Program-made: the position numbers and the translations under genes
The notes under the pieces: model-generated
Seen by the model: only the letters and a program-made list of their open reading frames with translations
Databases searched by the model: none
Told to the model about the DNA's origin: nothing
Assembly: GCF_001751365.1 (NCBI RefSeq)
Contig: NZ_LJGT01000038.1
Coordinates: 1,403,540-1,467,539 of the forward strand
Source of the DNA: Streptomyces abyssalis
Lineage (GTDB): Bacteria; Actinomycetota; Actinomycetes; Streptomycetales; Streptomycetaceae
DNA: 64,000 nt
Direction: 5' to 3'
In this document: piece after piece, positions 47,331-55,725 of the stretch
Layout: each line of letters begins with the position of its first letter
How positions within the stretch are numbered: the first letter of the stretch is position 1

Positions 47331-47336
47331 TCCGTC

Positions 47337-47906
47337 ATGCCGAACTCGCCTTATCCGCAGCCTGATTCGGCCGGCCGGGCCGATCAGTCCGGTCAGGCTG
47401 GGCCACCCGGCCGGCCCGGTCAGCTCGATCAGCCCGGTCCTTCCGCACCGCCGGAGAAGGCACACATGGGCGGGCCTCTCGTCTTCGCCCTCGTGGTCGT
47501 CACCGTGCACGCGCTGGGTATCGCGTACGGCGGCTGGACACTCCTCGAGGAGAACTACAACAACCGGGCGCATGGCCAGGGTGCGGTCATGCCGATGGGC
47601 ACCGCCTGGTTCATGACGCTGTTCTGCTGGGTGCTGGCGGCGGTCCAGCTCTTCTGCGTCGTATCGGCTCGCGAGCGGCGCCCCTGGATCCAGGTGACGC
47701 TCGCCGCATCGATGATGTTCGTGGTGGCCTCCACGGGCCTGGCCTTCTTCGGCTCGCTGTCGACCGGGACGTCCGGTCTCGTCGCGCTCGTGGTCCTGGC
47801 CGTCGACGTGGCGGCCCTGTGGGCGGTGCTCGGCGCGCCTGGCCGGCGCTGGTTCTCCGTACGCGGCACGGAGCCCGCCTCACCTCCGGGTGGTGACCGT
47901 CCATGA
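47337..47906 (+). CDS. four-helix membrane protein
   Basis: A 189-residue protein. A Pro/Gln/Gly-rich cytoplasmic head (1-42) precedes four transmembrane helices ('PLVFALVVVTVHALGIAYGG', 'FMTLFCWVLAAVQLFCVVSA', 'VTLAASMMFVVASTGLAFF', 'LVALVVLAVDVAALWAVLGA'). The Pro/Gln-rich head and helix order are typical of small Streptomyces membrane proteins of unknown role. It starts six bases after the GH16 stop and overlaps the next gene by four bases. Confidence 0.82.
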   Translation: MPNSPYPQPDSAGRADQSGQAGPPGRPGQLDQPGPSAPPEKAHMGGPLVFALVVVTVHALGIAYGGWTLLEENYNNRAHGQGAVMPMGTAWFMTLFCWVLAAVQLFCVVSARERRPWIQVTLAASMMFVVASTGLAFFGSLSTGTSGLVALVVLAVDVAALWAVLGAPGRRWFSVRGTEPASPPGGDRP

Positions 47907-49372
47907 ACCGGCCGCCGCACGAGCGCGACCCGCACGAACGCGACCCGTACGGGCCGCCCTTCGAACCGCCGGACCCTCACGGGCCGCCCGTCTCCACCTC
48001 CCCGCACGACCGCGCGGCGGTGGCGCTCGGCAACGCCTCACTGCTCGGCATCGGCTATCTGCTGCTGGGTCACCGCCGGCTGGCCGCGATCGCCGCGCTC
48101 GGCACGTGCGTCCTCCTCAACCTCACGGCCTCTGCCGCCACGACCTGGTCCGAGATCCTCCTGCTCCTGTGGTGGGCGGCCGGGACCGTACACGGCTGGT
48201 TCCTGGCCGGCGGGCCCGCGGGGCGGGTCCTGCGGCGCGGTCAGCGCGCGGGCGCGCTCGCCGTCACGGGCACGGTGCTGCTGGCAGCCGTGCTGCTGCG
48301 CGTCGACGCGTACGCAATCGAGGACCGCGTGAACAAGGCCCGCGAGGGCGGCGACTGCGCGAGGGCCGTGGCCGCGCAGGACGAGGTGTGGTTCGGCCAC
48401 CGCATGGCGGGCGCACCCGTGGTGGGCCCGGGCGATGCGGTGGTGGCGGCGTGCGACCGGCTGGACGAGGCCGCGTTCGCACTGGCCGACGCCGAACGGG
48501 ACGGAGACGTTGAGGACTTGGAGAGAGGCTTCGGCACCCTCGCCCGCGTCCTGGAGGAGCCCGGCAACGACAACACCGCCGAGGCGGTTCTGGACGCCTT
48601 CCTCGACGGCCTGCCCACCGAGGACTCCTGCGACACCGCCGGCATCACCGACTGGCTCCGCGACCGCGAGCCCACCCGCGACCTGCTGGACCGGTCCGCA
48701 GCCACCGCGTCCCGTGCCGAACCCGCCGCGCTGGTGGGCTGCGGCGACGACCTGATGGACGAGGACGACTGGCAGCAGGCACGGACGCACTACCAGCGCC
48801 TCCTCGACCAGTACCCGGACGACGACCGTACGGACAAGGCACGCGGCGGCGTGAAGAAGGCGACCCGCGCCATCGAACTGGCCAAGGTGCGCCGCCTTGT
48901 CAACACGGCCGGCGCGGAGTCCGGTTACTGCGACAACCCCGCCGCGTACAGCGGCGCCCCCTCGTACCGCAAGGGAGACGATCCCGCGCTGTTCCTCGGC
49001 GACACCGAGTACACCGGCAAGCTCCCCGGAGACTGGCGCACCGGCGACCCGGCCGAGGCCGCGCTCGTGGTCTGCGCGGACGAGGCGGAGAACGGAACCG
49101 CCGTCGAGACGTGCAGCTACGAGAACGACAGGTCCGAGTACCTGCCCCACCAAGTGACCTTCCGCAAGGTCAAGATCCCGCTGAAGGTCTACGAACTGCG
49201 CACCGGGAAGCGTGTCGGCCCGGACGACGTGCAGATCAGCGGGGGAAGCTGCCCGCGGGTCCTGCACTACAAGAGCTACCTTCCGACCGACTTGGGGCCG
49301 CCCGGCGACCAGTTCGTCTCCACCGCCAAGTCCGATGTGAGGGACGCCTTCCGGCCGGTCCTCAAGCGCTGA
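47903..49372 (+). CDS. membrane protein with tetratricopeptide-like outer domain
   Basis: A 489-residue protein. The polar head (1-35, 'RDPHERDPYGPP') is followed by three hydrophobic helices (about 40-60, 65-100, 112-130), then a helical domain with 'FLDGLPTEDSCDTAGITDWLRD', 'QQARTHYQRLLDQYPDDDRTDKARG' (a TPR unit) and a Cys-containing C-terminal beta-domain ('SGYCDNPAAYSG', 'VVCADEAENGTAVETCSYEN'). It may be a surface sensor or assembly factor. ATGA overlap with the preceding gene shows coupling. Confidence 0.82.
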   Translation: MNRPPHERDPHERDPYGPPFEPPDPHGPPVSTSPHDRAAVALGNASLLGIGYLLLGHRRLAAIAALGTCVLLNLTASAATTWSEILLLLWWAAGTVHGWFLAGGPAGRVLRRGQRAGALAVTGTVLLAAVLLRVDAYAIEDRVNKAREGGDCARAVAAQDEVWFGHRMAGAPVVGPGDAVVAACDRLDEAAFALADAERDGDVEDLERGFGTLARVLEEPGNDNTAEAVLDAFLDGLPTEDSCDTAGITDWLRDREPTRDLLDRSAATASRAEPAALVGCGDDLMDEDDWQQARTHYQRLLDQYPDDDRTDKARGGVKKATRAIELAKVRRLVNTAGAESGYCDNPAAYSGAPSYRKGDDPALFLGDTEYTGKLPGDWRTGDPAEAALVVCADEAENGTAVETCSYENDRSEYLPHQVTFRKVKIPLKVYELRTGKRVGPDDVQISGGSCPRVLHYKSYLPTDLGPPGDQFVSTAKSDVRDAFRPVLKR

Positions 49373-49392
49373 CCGGGCTGATCACGCAGATC

Positions 49393-49431
49393 ACGCCCCC
49401 GGGCGCCCCGGTCAGGGGCCCCTGGGGGCGT
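49393..49431. terminator. hairpin between convergent genes
   Basis: ACGCCCCCGGGCGCCCC (49393-49409), a five-base loop and GGGGCCCCTGGGGGCGT (49415-49431) form a long stem with a few inner mismatches. It lies between the stop of the TPR-type gene and the stop of the AhpD-like gene, so it should serve both. Confidence 0.65.
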
Positions 49432-49512
49432 GTGCCGCGGCCGACGGGCCTGGGCCAGGTACGGGCAGTCCCGGCCCGGTCCAGGCCCGGAGGCCCCGTC
49501 CCGGCCCCCGCC

Positions 49513-49986
49513 TCAGCCGAACTGGCCGGGCTGGTAGTCGCCCGCGGGCTGCCGGACCATCACGTTCGCCGTGTTGAAGGCGTTGATGAGCGCGATCCCG
49601 CACACCAGGGCCGCCAGCTGCTCCTCGTCGAAGTGCTTGGCGGCGTTCGTCCAGGCCTCGTCCGTGACCCCGCCGGCCGCGTCCGCGATGCGTGTTCCCT
49701 GCTCCGCCAGTTCCAGCGCGGCCCGCTCGGCCTCCGTGAAGACCGTGGCCTCCCGCCACGCCGCGACCAGGTTGAGACGTACCGAGGTCTCACCGGCGGC
49801 GGCGGCGTCCTTGCTGTGCATGTCGGTGCAGAAACCGCACCCGTTGATCTGACTGGCGCGGAGCTTCACCAGCTCCTGCGTGCTGACCGGCAGCGTCGAG
49901 TCTTCGAGCACCTTGTTCGCAGCGATGATGTGCTTGAAGACCTTGCCTACGGTCGGGCTGGTGAAGGCGTCCAAACGGGCACTCAT
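49513..49986 (-). CDS. carboxymuconolactone decarboxylase / AhpD-like protein
   Basis: A 157-residue alpha-helical AhpD-family protein. The redox motif is 'GCGFCTDMHSKDA' (CxxC and His), with 'ELVKLRASQIN' just before it and 'VCGIALINAFNTANVM' near the end. Members act in peroxidase systems or as thiol-disulfide hubs. The ATG at 49986 is set by GAGGAG six bases ahead. It lies 132 bases downstream of the TetR gene on the same strand and may share its control. Confidence 0.9.
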   Translation of the reverse strand: MSARLDAFTSPTVGKVFKHIIAANKVLEDSTLPVSTQELVKLRASQINGCGFCTDMHSKDAAAAGETSVRLNLVAAWREATVFTEAERAALELAEQGTRIADAAGGVTDEAWTNAAKHFDEEQLAALVCGIALINAFNTANVMVRQPAGDYQPGQFG

Positions 49987-50118
49987 GAGATCTCCTCTGC
50001 CGCTGTCGGCGATTGCGTTGCAGGTGCTTGCACTCGTACGACGGCGCAGCTCGGCAGCGTGTGACATGCCCGTCTGTGACCTGCGTCTCCCCTCCGGGAC
50101 CGCAGTCGTCTCCGTCGG

Positions 50119-50715
50119 TCAGCCGGCGCTGTCCACGGCCGCGTCGAGGAGGGGACCGAGCTCCCGGGAAACCGTCGTGAGGGCGCGGACGTCCCGGTCG
50201 GCCCGGGCGATGAGGATCGCCCCTTCCAGTGTGCCGATCATGAGTGTGGCCAGCGCTTCGGTCCGCTCCTCGGGCACACCCAACTCCGCCAGCGCCTGGG
50301 CCACCGACCCGCTCCAGGTGGTGAACGCGGCGGACGCGGCCTCCCGTGTGGACTCGGTGGATTCAGCGCAGTCCACCGTGGCAGCGGCGACGGGGCAGCC
50401 GCCCTCGAAGCCGGTCGTCCGGTACTCGTCGGTCCACTGGCGCACCATCTCGGCGAACAGCGCGCTGGGTTTCGGCTCGGGCAGCGCGGCAACGAAGCGC
50501 GCGACACGATCGCCGGCGTACCGGCCGGCCCAGCCCACCGCCTCGTTGACGAGCTGCTCCTTACCGCCGGGGAAGTAGTGCTGCAGCGATCCGCGGGGCG
50601 CCTGGGCGTGGACGGCGACGTCACGCATACCCGCGGAGGAGACTCCGTCGCGCCGGATGAGCTGAGCCGCGCTGAAGACCATCCGCTCACGTGGCCCACG
50701 TTCGGACACGGTCAT
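50119..50715 (-). CDS. TetR-family transcriptional regulator
   Basis: A 198-residue TetR protein. The helix-turn-helix (about 10-55) reads 'FSAAQLIRRDGVSSAGMRDVAVHAQAPRGSLQHYFPGGKEQLV' (in blocks). The C-terminal ligand domain has 'GGCPVAAATVDCAE', a segment typical of the LmrA/YxaF-type group that senses thiols or drugs. ATG 50715 has GGGAGG ahead. Divergent from a beta-hydroxyacid dehydrogenase with two matching palindromes in the gap, so it probably represses itself and that gene. Confidence 0.9.
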   Translation of the reverse strand: MTVSERGPRERMVFSAAQLIRRDGVSSAGMRDVAVHAQAPRGSLQHYFPGGKEQLVNEAVGWAGRYAGDRVARFVAALPEPKPSALFAEMVRQWTDEYRTTGFEGGCPVAAATVDCAESTESTREAASAAFTTWSGSVAQALAELGVPEERTEALATLMIGTLEGAILIARADRDVRALTTVSRELGPLLDAAVDSAG

Positions 50716-50757
50716 CTCTCGACCTCCCACTACCACTTGAGAGTTTCGGCCCCACCC

Positions 50758-50773
50758 TATGACAGCCGTCATA
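50758..50773. promoter_or_regulatory. TetR operator candidate 1
   Basis: TATGACAGCCGTCATA is palindromic apart from the central AGCC. Together with the second copy it is spaced 27 bases centre to centre, between the TetR and dehydrogenase starts. The twin sites argue for two bound dimers. Confidence 0.7.
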
Positions 50774-50785
50774 AGCCCTACTACT

Positions 50786-50799
50786 ATGACGGCCGTCAT
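50786..50799. promoter_or_regulatory. TetR operator candidate 2
   Basis: ATGACGGCCGTCAT is a perfect 14-base palindrome and differs from site 1 at one base only. It lies 88 bases before the dehydrogenase start codon. Confidence 0.7.
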
Positions 50800-50886
50800 G
50801 ACCGGTGAGCGCGACGGCCTCGCGGACCTTTCGGGGGGCGAAGGCAGCGGCTCGGTCCGGGCGTCGGTAAGAGATGGCGGTGCATC

Positions 50887-51792
50887 GTGTACGTGGGTTT
50901 CGTCGGACTCGGCGTCATGGGGCAGCCCATGGCGCTCAACCTCGCCCGGGCCGGGACGCCGCTCGTCGTGTGGAACCGCACCAAGGCTCGGTGCGAACCA
51001 CTGAGGGCGGTGGGAGCCGAAGTCGCGGCGAGCCCCGCCGGGGTCTTCGACCGGGCCGGCGTCGTGATCCTCATGCTGGCCGGGGAGACGGCCATCGATG
51101 CGGTTCTGGGGCGGGGCACCCCGGAGTTCGCCGGACGGGTCGCAGGGCACACCGTCCTTCACACGGGAACGACCTCGCCGGAATACTCGGCTGCATTGGA
51201 GGCCGACATCCGTGCCGCGGGCGGGAGGTATGCCGAGGCGCCGGTCTCCGGCTCCCGAGTCCCCGCCGAACAGGGGCAGTTGGTGGCGATGCTGGCGGGC
51301 GACGAAGCCTCCGTGGAGACCGTACGGCCCCTGGTCGCCCTCATGTGCCGTGAGACGTTCGACTGCGGTCCCGTCCCGGGCGCCCTGTTGATGAAACTCG
51401 CCGTGAACCTGTTCCTGATCACGCTGGTAACCGGTCTGACCGAGGCATTCCACTTCGCTGACCGGCACGGGCTCGGCCAACGCCGGTTCCTGGACGTCCT
51501 GGAGGCAGGCCCGATGGCGAGCCCTGTCTTCCGTATGAAGGCGCCCAAGCTGCTGGACCGCGACTTCGCCGTGCAGGCGTCGGCCGAGGACGTCCTGATG
51601 AACAACCGGCTGATCGCGGAGGCCGCCCGCAAGGCCGGCCTGGCCTCCCCTGTCCTGGACGTCTGCCACAGCCTCTTCGACGAGACCGTCGAACAGGGCC
51701 ACGGAGCGCAGGACATGGTGGCCGTGCTGCGTGCGCTGGAAGCCCGGACCGACGGCACACGCACGCACGGTGCGCGGAGCGAACGGATGTAA
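50887..51792 (+). CDS. NAD(P)-dependent beta-hydroxyacid dehydrogenase
   Basis: A 301-residue enzyme of the 3-hydroxyisobutyrate/6-phosphogluconate dehydrogenase group. The Rossmann motif is '[21 protein letters not shown]' (two short blocks), '[13 protein letters not shown]' and '[15 protein letters not shown]' are substrate-loop motifs, and Lys in '[12 protein letters not shown]' is the catalytic Lys. The C-terminal helical domain has '[20 protein letters not shown]'. Substrate unknown; imine-reductase-like members exist. GTG start. Divergent from TetR. Confidence 0.9.
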   Translation: MYVGFVGLGVMGQPMALNLARAGTPLVVWNRTKARCEPLRAVGAEVAASPAGVFDRAGVVILMLAGETAIDAVLGRGTPEFAGRVAGHTVLHTGTTSPEYSAALEADIRAAGGRYAEAPVSGSRVPAEQGQLVAMLAGDEASVETVRPLVALMCRETFDCGPVPGALLMKLAVNLFLITLVTGLTEAFHFADRHGLGQRRFLDVLEAGPMASPVFRMKAPKLLDRDFAVQASAEDVLMNNRLIAEAARKAGLASPVLDVCHSLFDETVEQGHGAQDMVAVLRALEARTDGTRTHGARSERM

Positions 51793-51810
51793 GGGGAGGC
51801 CGGTGCCGCC

Positions 51811-53715
51811 CTATGGAGACCCCGCGCGCCGCCTTGAGTGCCATACCGTCCCTGCGGCCACGAGAAGTGAGACGGCAGCGATGCTCCACGGGGCCCAGTT
51901 CCGCCAGGACGAGTCGCCGGACCGCTCGGCCGATGCCGCCGTACGGCCTGAGACGCGGGCATCGGAGTAGTCGGGCACCTCGGACGGATCGCCGTAGTGG
52001 CCGGCCCGGTCGACGCTGGATCCGTCCGCCCAGCCGCCGCCGACATCGCAGTTCATCCGGTCACGTGCGGATTCGGGTCCCCGCAGTCCCATCGGCCGGG
52101 AACGCGCCGACGCGGTGCTGCCGTCGTCGTCCGGGGTTTCGCCGGTGCCGGGCTCGCGGAGCCCGCCCTTGGCCGCCCGTGACCTGCTGAGAATGTCGTC
52201 GAGCAGGTGGTTGCCGAGCCTGAGCCCGTCCAGTGCCTGCTCGTTGGTGTAGCCGGTGAGGATGTCCGCGGTCCGGTCGGGGGCCGCCTCTGCCTTCCCC
52301 TGCACCTGCTTCCAGTCCTTGATCTGCTGTGCCTCGAACCCTTCGAAGGCGGCTGTCACATCTCCCAGGTACAGACGCGGGCGGGCGCATGTGGCGTACA
52401 TGAGGCGCTTGAAGGTCTGGGTTGCCGACTCGGTCGCCTCCTGCTCGGCGTACTCGGGGTCCAGGTACTCGGCCGAGGCGCCGGCGGTCATGTACCGGTG
52501 CTGGGTGTACTCGACGGGAAGCTCTCCGGTCCCGATCGCCACCGGTATGTAGGGCGCAGTAACGGCTGCCGTAGGCGCCGTCCACAAGGTCGCGAGCCGG
52601 GGATCGGGGAGACCGGGGTCGAGTTCGGCGACCTGTCCGTAACCCGACCGGTCGTCGGACCAGCGGGGGTCCCGGACGATCCGCATCATGTCCTGCAGCC
52701 TCACCTTGCCCAGGCCCGCGAACTCCTTCTCCAGCGAGACCGGATTCCGGTACGGCGCCGGGTCCTTGGGGTCGGCGTTCTTGCCCACCGGGAAGGATTT
52801 CGTCGGGAAAGGCTCCTGATAAACCTTCTGCAGATTGAAGGTCTTGTCCTCCGACGGGTCGTACCAGCCCTTCTTCTCGGCGAAGGACACGAGGTTCTCC
52901 GATCCCATGAAGTCAGGGTTCTTGCCCTCCACGGCGTCGGTTGGGAACTCCTTGATGTAGCCGGGGTAGGAGACGCGGATGTCGTCCGGACCGAGCCGTT
53001 CGGCCGCCCAGAGCCCCTTGCCGCCGGCGTATTCCACGAGAACCCAGCCCTCTTCGGCGTCCGCGAACAGATGCGAGTTGCCGCCGTATGTGGTGTACCC
53101 GTGGGTGTCTATGAGGTCGCCGAGTATCTCCACCGCCTCGCGTGCCGAGCCGGCGCGTTCCATCGCGATCCTGGAGAGGTCGGAGTACTGCGGACCGGTC
53201 TGGTCCTTCGGGGTCATGTCCAGCAACTCCTTGCGGGAGTTGGACCAGACGTCCCGGGCCGCGACACCCTTTTCGTTCAGACCTCCGTTCGTCAGAGGGG
53301 CCGGCATGCCGGTGAACTCGGAGTAGTTGGAAGTGAGATAACGGTAAGTGTGCCGGGCTTGCGGGATCTTGGTCAGCTTGCCGGGCATGTCGGCCTCGCC
53401 GGTGGACCCGACGGTGATCTCGGAGCCCTTGGGATGATCCTGCGCCGGCACAACCTCCATCCAGTGACTGGAGGGTTCGTGCCCGAAGCCCCCGAGCATC
53501 GTGTGCCCGTTCGACGACCGGTTCTTGCCGACGTACGCCGCGAACGACTTGTCGGGCTGCCGAAAGGCACTCTGCCCCGGTTCCGTCGACTTGCCGGATC
53601 CGCCGAGCTCACCGCCTTCTGCGAAAGCAACGGACGGGGTGCCGAGTGCGGTGACCGTCACAGCGGTGGTGGCGAGCGCGACCACCGTGGCCGGACGAGG
53701 CCGGGATCGAAGCAT
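51811..53715 (-). CDS. C69-type dipeptidase homologue without Cys nucleophile
   Basis: A 634-residue secreted, membrane-anchored protein. Signal peptide (1-32), a linker and then a C69/U34-type N-terminal nucleophile-like domain with 'YVGKNRSSNGHTMLGGFGHEPSSHW', 'MPAPLTNGGLNEKGVAARDVW' and 'YGGNSHLFADAEEGWVLVEY' (each a block of the family). The N-terminal Cys that starts mature C69 enzymes is absent; 'DKSFAAYVG' takes its place, so a Ser enzyme or inactive form is possible. A C-terminal transmembrane helix (about 600-620) ends in RRRAGSP. ATG 53715 has AGGGGAG ahead. Confidence 0.85.
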   Translation of the reverse strand: MLRSRPRPATVVALATTAVTVTALGTPSVAFAEGGELGGSGKSTEPGQSAFRQPDKSFAAYVGKNRSSNGHTMLGGFGHEPSSHWMEVVPAQDHPKGSEITVGSTGEADMPGKLTKIPQARHTYRYLTSNYSEFTGMPAPLTNGGLNEKGVAARDVWSNSRKELLDMTPKDQTGPQYSDLSRIAMERAGSAREAVEILGDLIDTHGYTTYGGNSHLFADAEEGWVLVEYAGGKGLWAAERLGPDDIRVSYPGYIKEFPTDAVEGKNPDFMGSENLVSFAEKKGWYDPSEDKTFNLQKVYQEPFPTKSFPVGKNADPKDPAPYRNPVSLEKEFAGLGKVRLQDMMRIVRDPRWSDDRSGYGQVAELDPGLPDPRLATLWTAPTAAVTAPYIPVAIGTGELPVEYTQHRYMTAGASAEYLDPEYAEQEATESATQTFKRLMYATCARPRLYLGDVTAAFEGFEAQQIKDWKQVQGKAEAAPDRTADILTGYTNEQALDGLRLGNHLLDDILSRSRAAKGGLREPGTGETPDDDGSTASARSRPMGLRGPESARDRMNCDVGGGWADGSSVDRAGHYGDPSEVPDYSDARVSGRTAASAERSGDSSWRNWAPWSIAAVSLLVAAGTVWHSRRRAGSP

Positions 53716-54091
53716 GTTCTCCCCTGAAATGAACATCGACTGAGTTTCACGGGCGAGCAATCAGCAGGAATACGCTACAGACGCTTACCTGGGCGGGATC
53801 CGCGCGTGACCTCCCCTCTTACCCGTATCCCTGCGAGCGGCAGGGGCAGCGGGCTCCTCGAAGCGCTTGCCGGGTTCGCGCGAGCGGCTCCCGGCAGTGG
53901 TCAGGCCAAATGGCCGTGGGCGACCGTTCGTTGCCTGAGGGCAAGCGATCGTCCACGCCGGGAACAGGGCTGTCCAGGCCGACGACGATCGAGCCGGGTC
54001 CGTACCGCTGAGTGGAGCGGCCAGCAGGTGCGGGCCCGGCAGTTCCGCCCGGCCCGCACGTCTGGCGGCGTGCTCATGGAACGATCGGGCC
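53716..54091. other. intergenic region, nothing recognised
   Basis: The 376-base stretch between the divergent dipeptidase and APH-like genes has no credible ORF, stem-loop or consensus promoter that I can see, apart from general promoter need for both genes. Confidence 0.4.
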
Positions 54092-55045
54092 ATGCCCGAT
54101 TTCGTGACGCCGGAACAGATCGCCCGTCGCACCTCCGCCGCAGTCGACGCCGCTGTCGGAGCCGGACGCGCGCTCGGACTCACCGTGACCGACGCCAAGG
54201 TGCTCCACGACCTGTTCTCCGTCGTCGTCCACCTCGCGCCCTCACCGGTCGTGGCGCGGGTCCCCACCGTCCTGCCGCACTCCGCGGGCCTCGGGTCACA
54301 GGCGCCCCGCCAGCAGACCGAACTGGACGTGACAGGGTGGCTCGCCGACCAGGGGACCCCCGTGATCCCTCCGAGCCCGCTCGTGCCACGGGAACCCGTT
54401 CAGCGCGACGGGTTCTCGATGACGTTCTGGCAGTTCGTCGAGGAGGACCGGGGCAAGGAGCCCGACTACGTGGCGAACGCCGAGCTCGTCGCCGACCTGC
54501 ACGCCGCGCTGCGCGCATACCCCGGCCGGCTGTCGTTCCTGTCCGCGGCCGAACCGCAGGTCGTCACCGAGAGCCTTGTCCTGCTCGAAGAGCGCCCCGA
54601 CCTCATCGGTCCGGACGATCTGGACCGCGCACGCCGCGAGTGGCAGGTCCTGGAACCTCTCGTACGCTCACGCCCGGCGTTCGAGAAGGCGTTTCCTGGG
54701 GTGGACCTCCAGCCTGTCCACGGCGACTGCCCGCCCGCGAACATCTTCCCCGGGGTGGACGGGAAGCTCTACGCCGACTTCGAACTGGTCACGCTCGGTC
54801 CCGTCGAGTGGGACCTGGCCACCCTCGGGCCCGATCTCGAATCCGCCTACAACCGAGGCGCCCGGCGCAACGGGATGAGGCCGTTGAACGACGACGTCCT
54901 GAGTTTCGTGAACGCCGTGGGGATGCTGCGGACCATCTCCGCCCTCATGCTCGCGCCGCAACTGCCCCCGTTGCTCGGGTATCTGAACCCGGCAATCGCC
55001 CAGTGGCGGTCGACGCCGTTCGCAGGCGGTTTCACCTCCGGCTGA
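54092..55045 (+). CDS. phosphotransferase (APH-fold) family protein
   Basis: A 317-residue APH-fold kinase of the more distant type. The catalytic loop is 'VHGDCPPANIFPG', with Asp as base, and 'YADFELVTLGPVEWDLATLG' holds the metal Asp (DFE instead of DFG). The N-lobe is 'LFSVVVHLAPSPVVARVPTV'. Third APH-fold gene in the window. Substrate unknown; homoserine- and amino-alcohol-kinase relatives are possible. The ATG lies 12 bases after GGAACG, a weak site. Confidence 0.82.
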   Translation: MPDFVTPEQIARRTSAAVDAAVGAGRALGLTVTDAKVLHDLFSVVVHLAPSPVVARVPTVLPHSAGLGSQAPRQQTELDVTGWLADQGTPVIPPSPLVPREPVQRDGFSMTFWQFVEEDRGKEPDYVANAELVADLHAALRAYPGRLSFLSAAEPQVVTESLVLLEERPDLIGPDDLDRARREWQVLEPLVRSRPAFEKAFPGVDLQPVHGDCPPANIFPGVDGKLYADFELVTLGPVEWDLATLGPDLESAYNRGARRNGMRPLNDDVLSFVNAVGMLRTISALMLAPQLPPLLGYLNPAIAQWRSTPFAGGFTSG

Positions 55046-55154
55046 CACCGGCAAGCGACGGCGGGCAGCGGAAGCCGGGGACGCCGCGCTCGAACGCCAT
55101 CGGCCCGCTCAGGGTTCGCGGTCACGGACACCGGCACCGGGGTGGGCCGGGCGT

Positions 55155-55499
55155 ATGGCGGTAACTACTCTCGAACACGTGCCCGAATTGCCACTGCCGG
55201 ATGACCTCCCGCGCCTCTACACGATCAGGACGCTGCTCCTGACGCTCCTCACGACGGTGAACGCCGCCATCGAAGAGGCCGAGGACCCCCGCCCGCGGGC
55301 CGCGGCAAGGATCCCGCGCCGCTGGTGCATCAACTGGCGCCGCGCGCCCGCCGGGCACACCCGCGTCGGCGTCCTCCACGCCGCCGACTGCATGCTCGCC
55401 ACCGGCCAGCCTGTCGACGCCCGTACCGTCCAGGCCGAGCGGCGCCGTGACGGCCGGCGCATCGAACCGTGCGAGGTCTGTGACCCACAACTCCCTTAG
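55155..55499 (+). CDS. DUF6233 family protein
   Basis: A 114-residue protein of the small Streptomyces family DUF6233. The pattern 'RRWCINWRRAPAGHTRVGVLHAADCMLATG' (in blocks) and the final 'IEPCEVCDPQLP' supply four Cys and one His, probably a metal site (the spacing suits zinc). Members occur in many copies in these genomes and have no assigned role. The ATG is unambiguous; no gene overlaps. Confidence 0.75.
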   Translation: MAVTTLEHVPELPLPDDLPRLYTIRTLLLTLLTTVNAAIEEAEDPRPRAAARIPRRWCINWRRAPAGHTRVGVLHAADCMLATGQPVDARTVQAERRRDGRRIEPCEVCDPQLP

Positions 55500-55725
55500 C
55501 CGCGCGCCCTCGAAGAATCCCGCAGGTCCGGAGGGGGGCGGCCGGCGGATGCTTCGTCGAACGGGCGAGAATTCGGGGGATATCCGAGCAGCGATACGGA
55601 ACACTCGGGCCGACCGATTAGTTCTGCCAGGCGTGCCGAGTCTTCACCGGTGCCAACACCCACGTCCGTGCTGGCGGCCCCTGGCTGCGAAGCGACCGTG
55701 ACCTGAAACCCAACGAGGTACTGCC

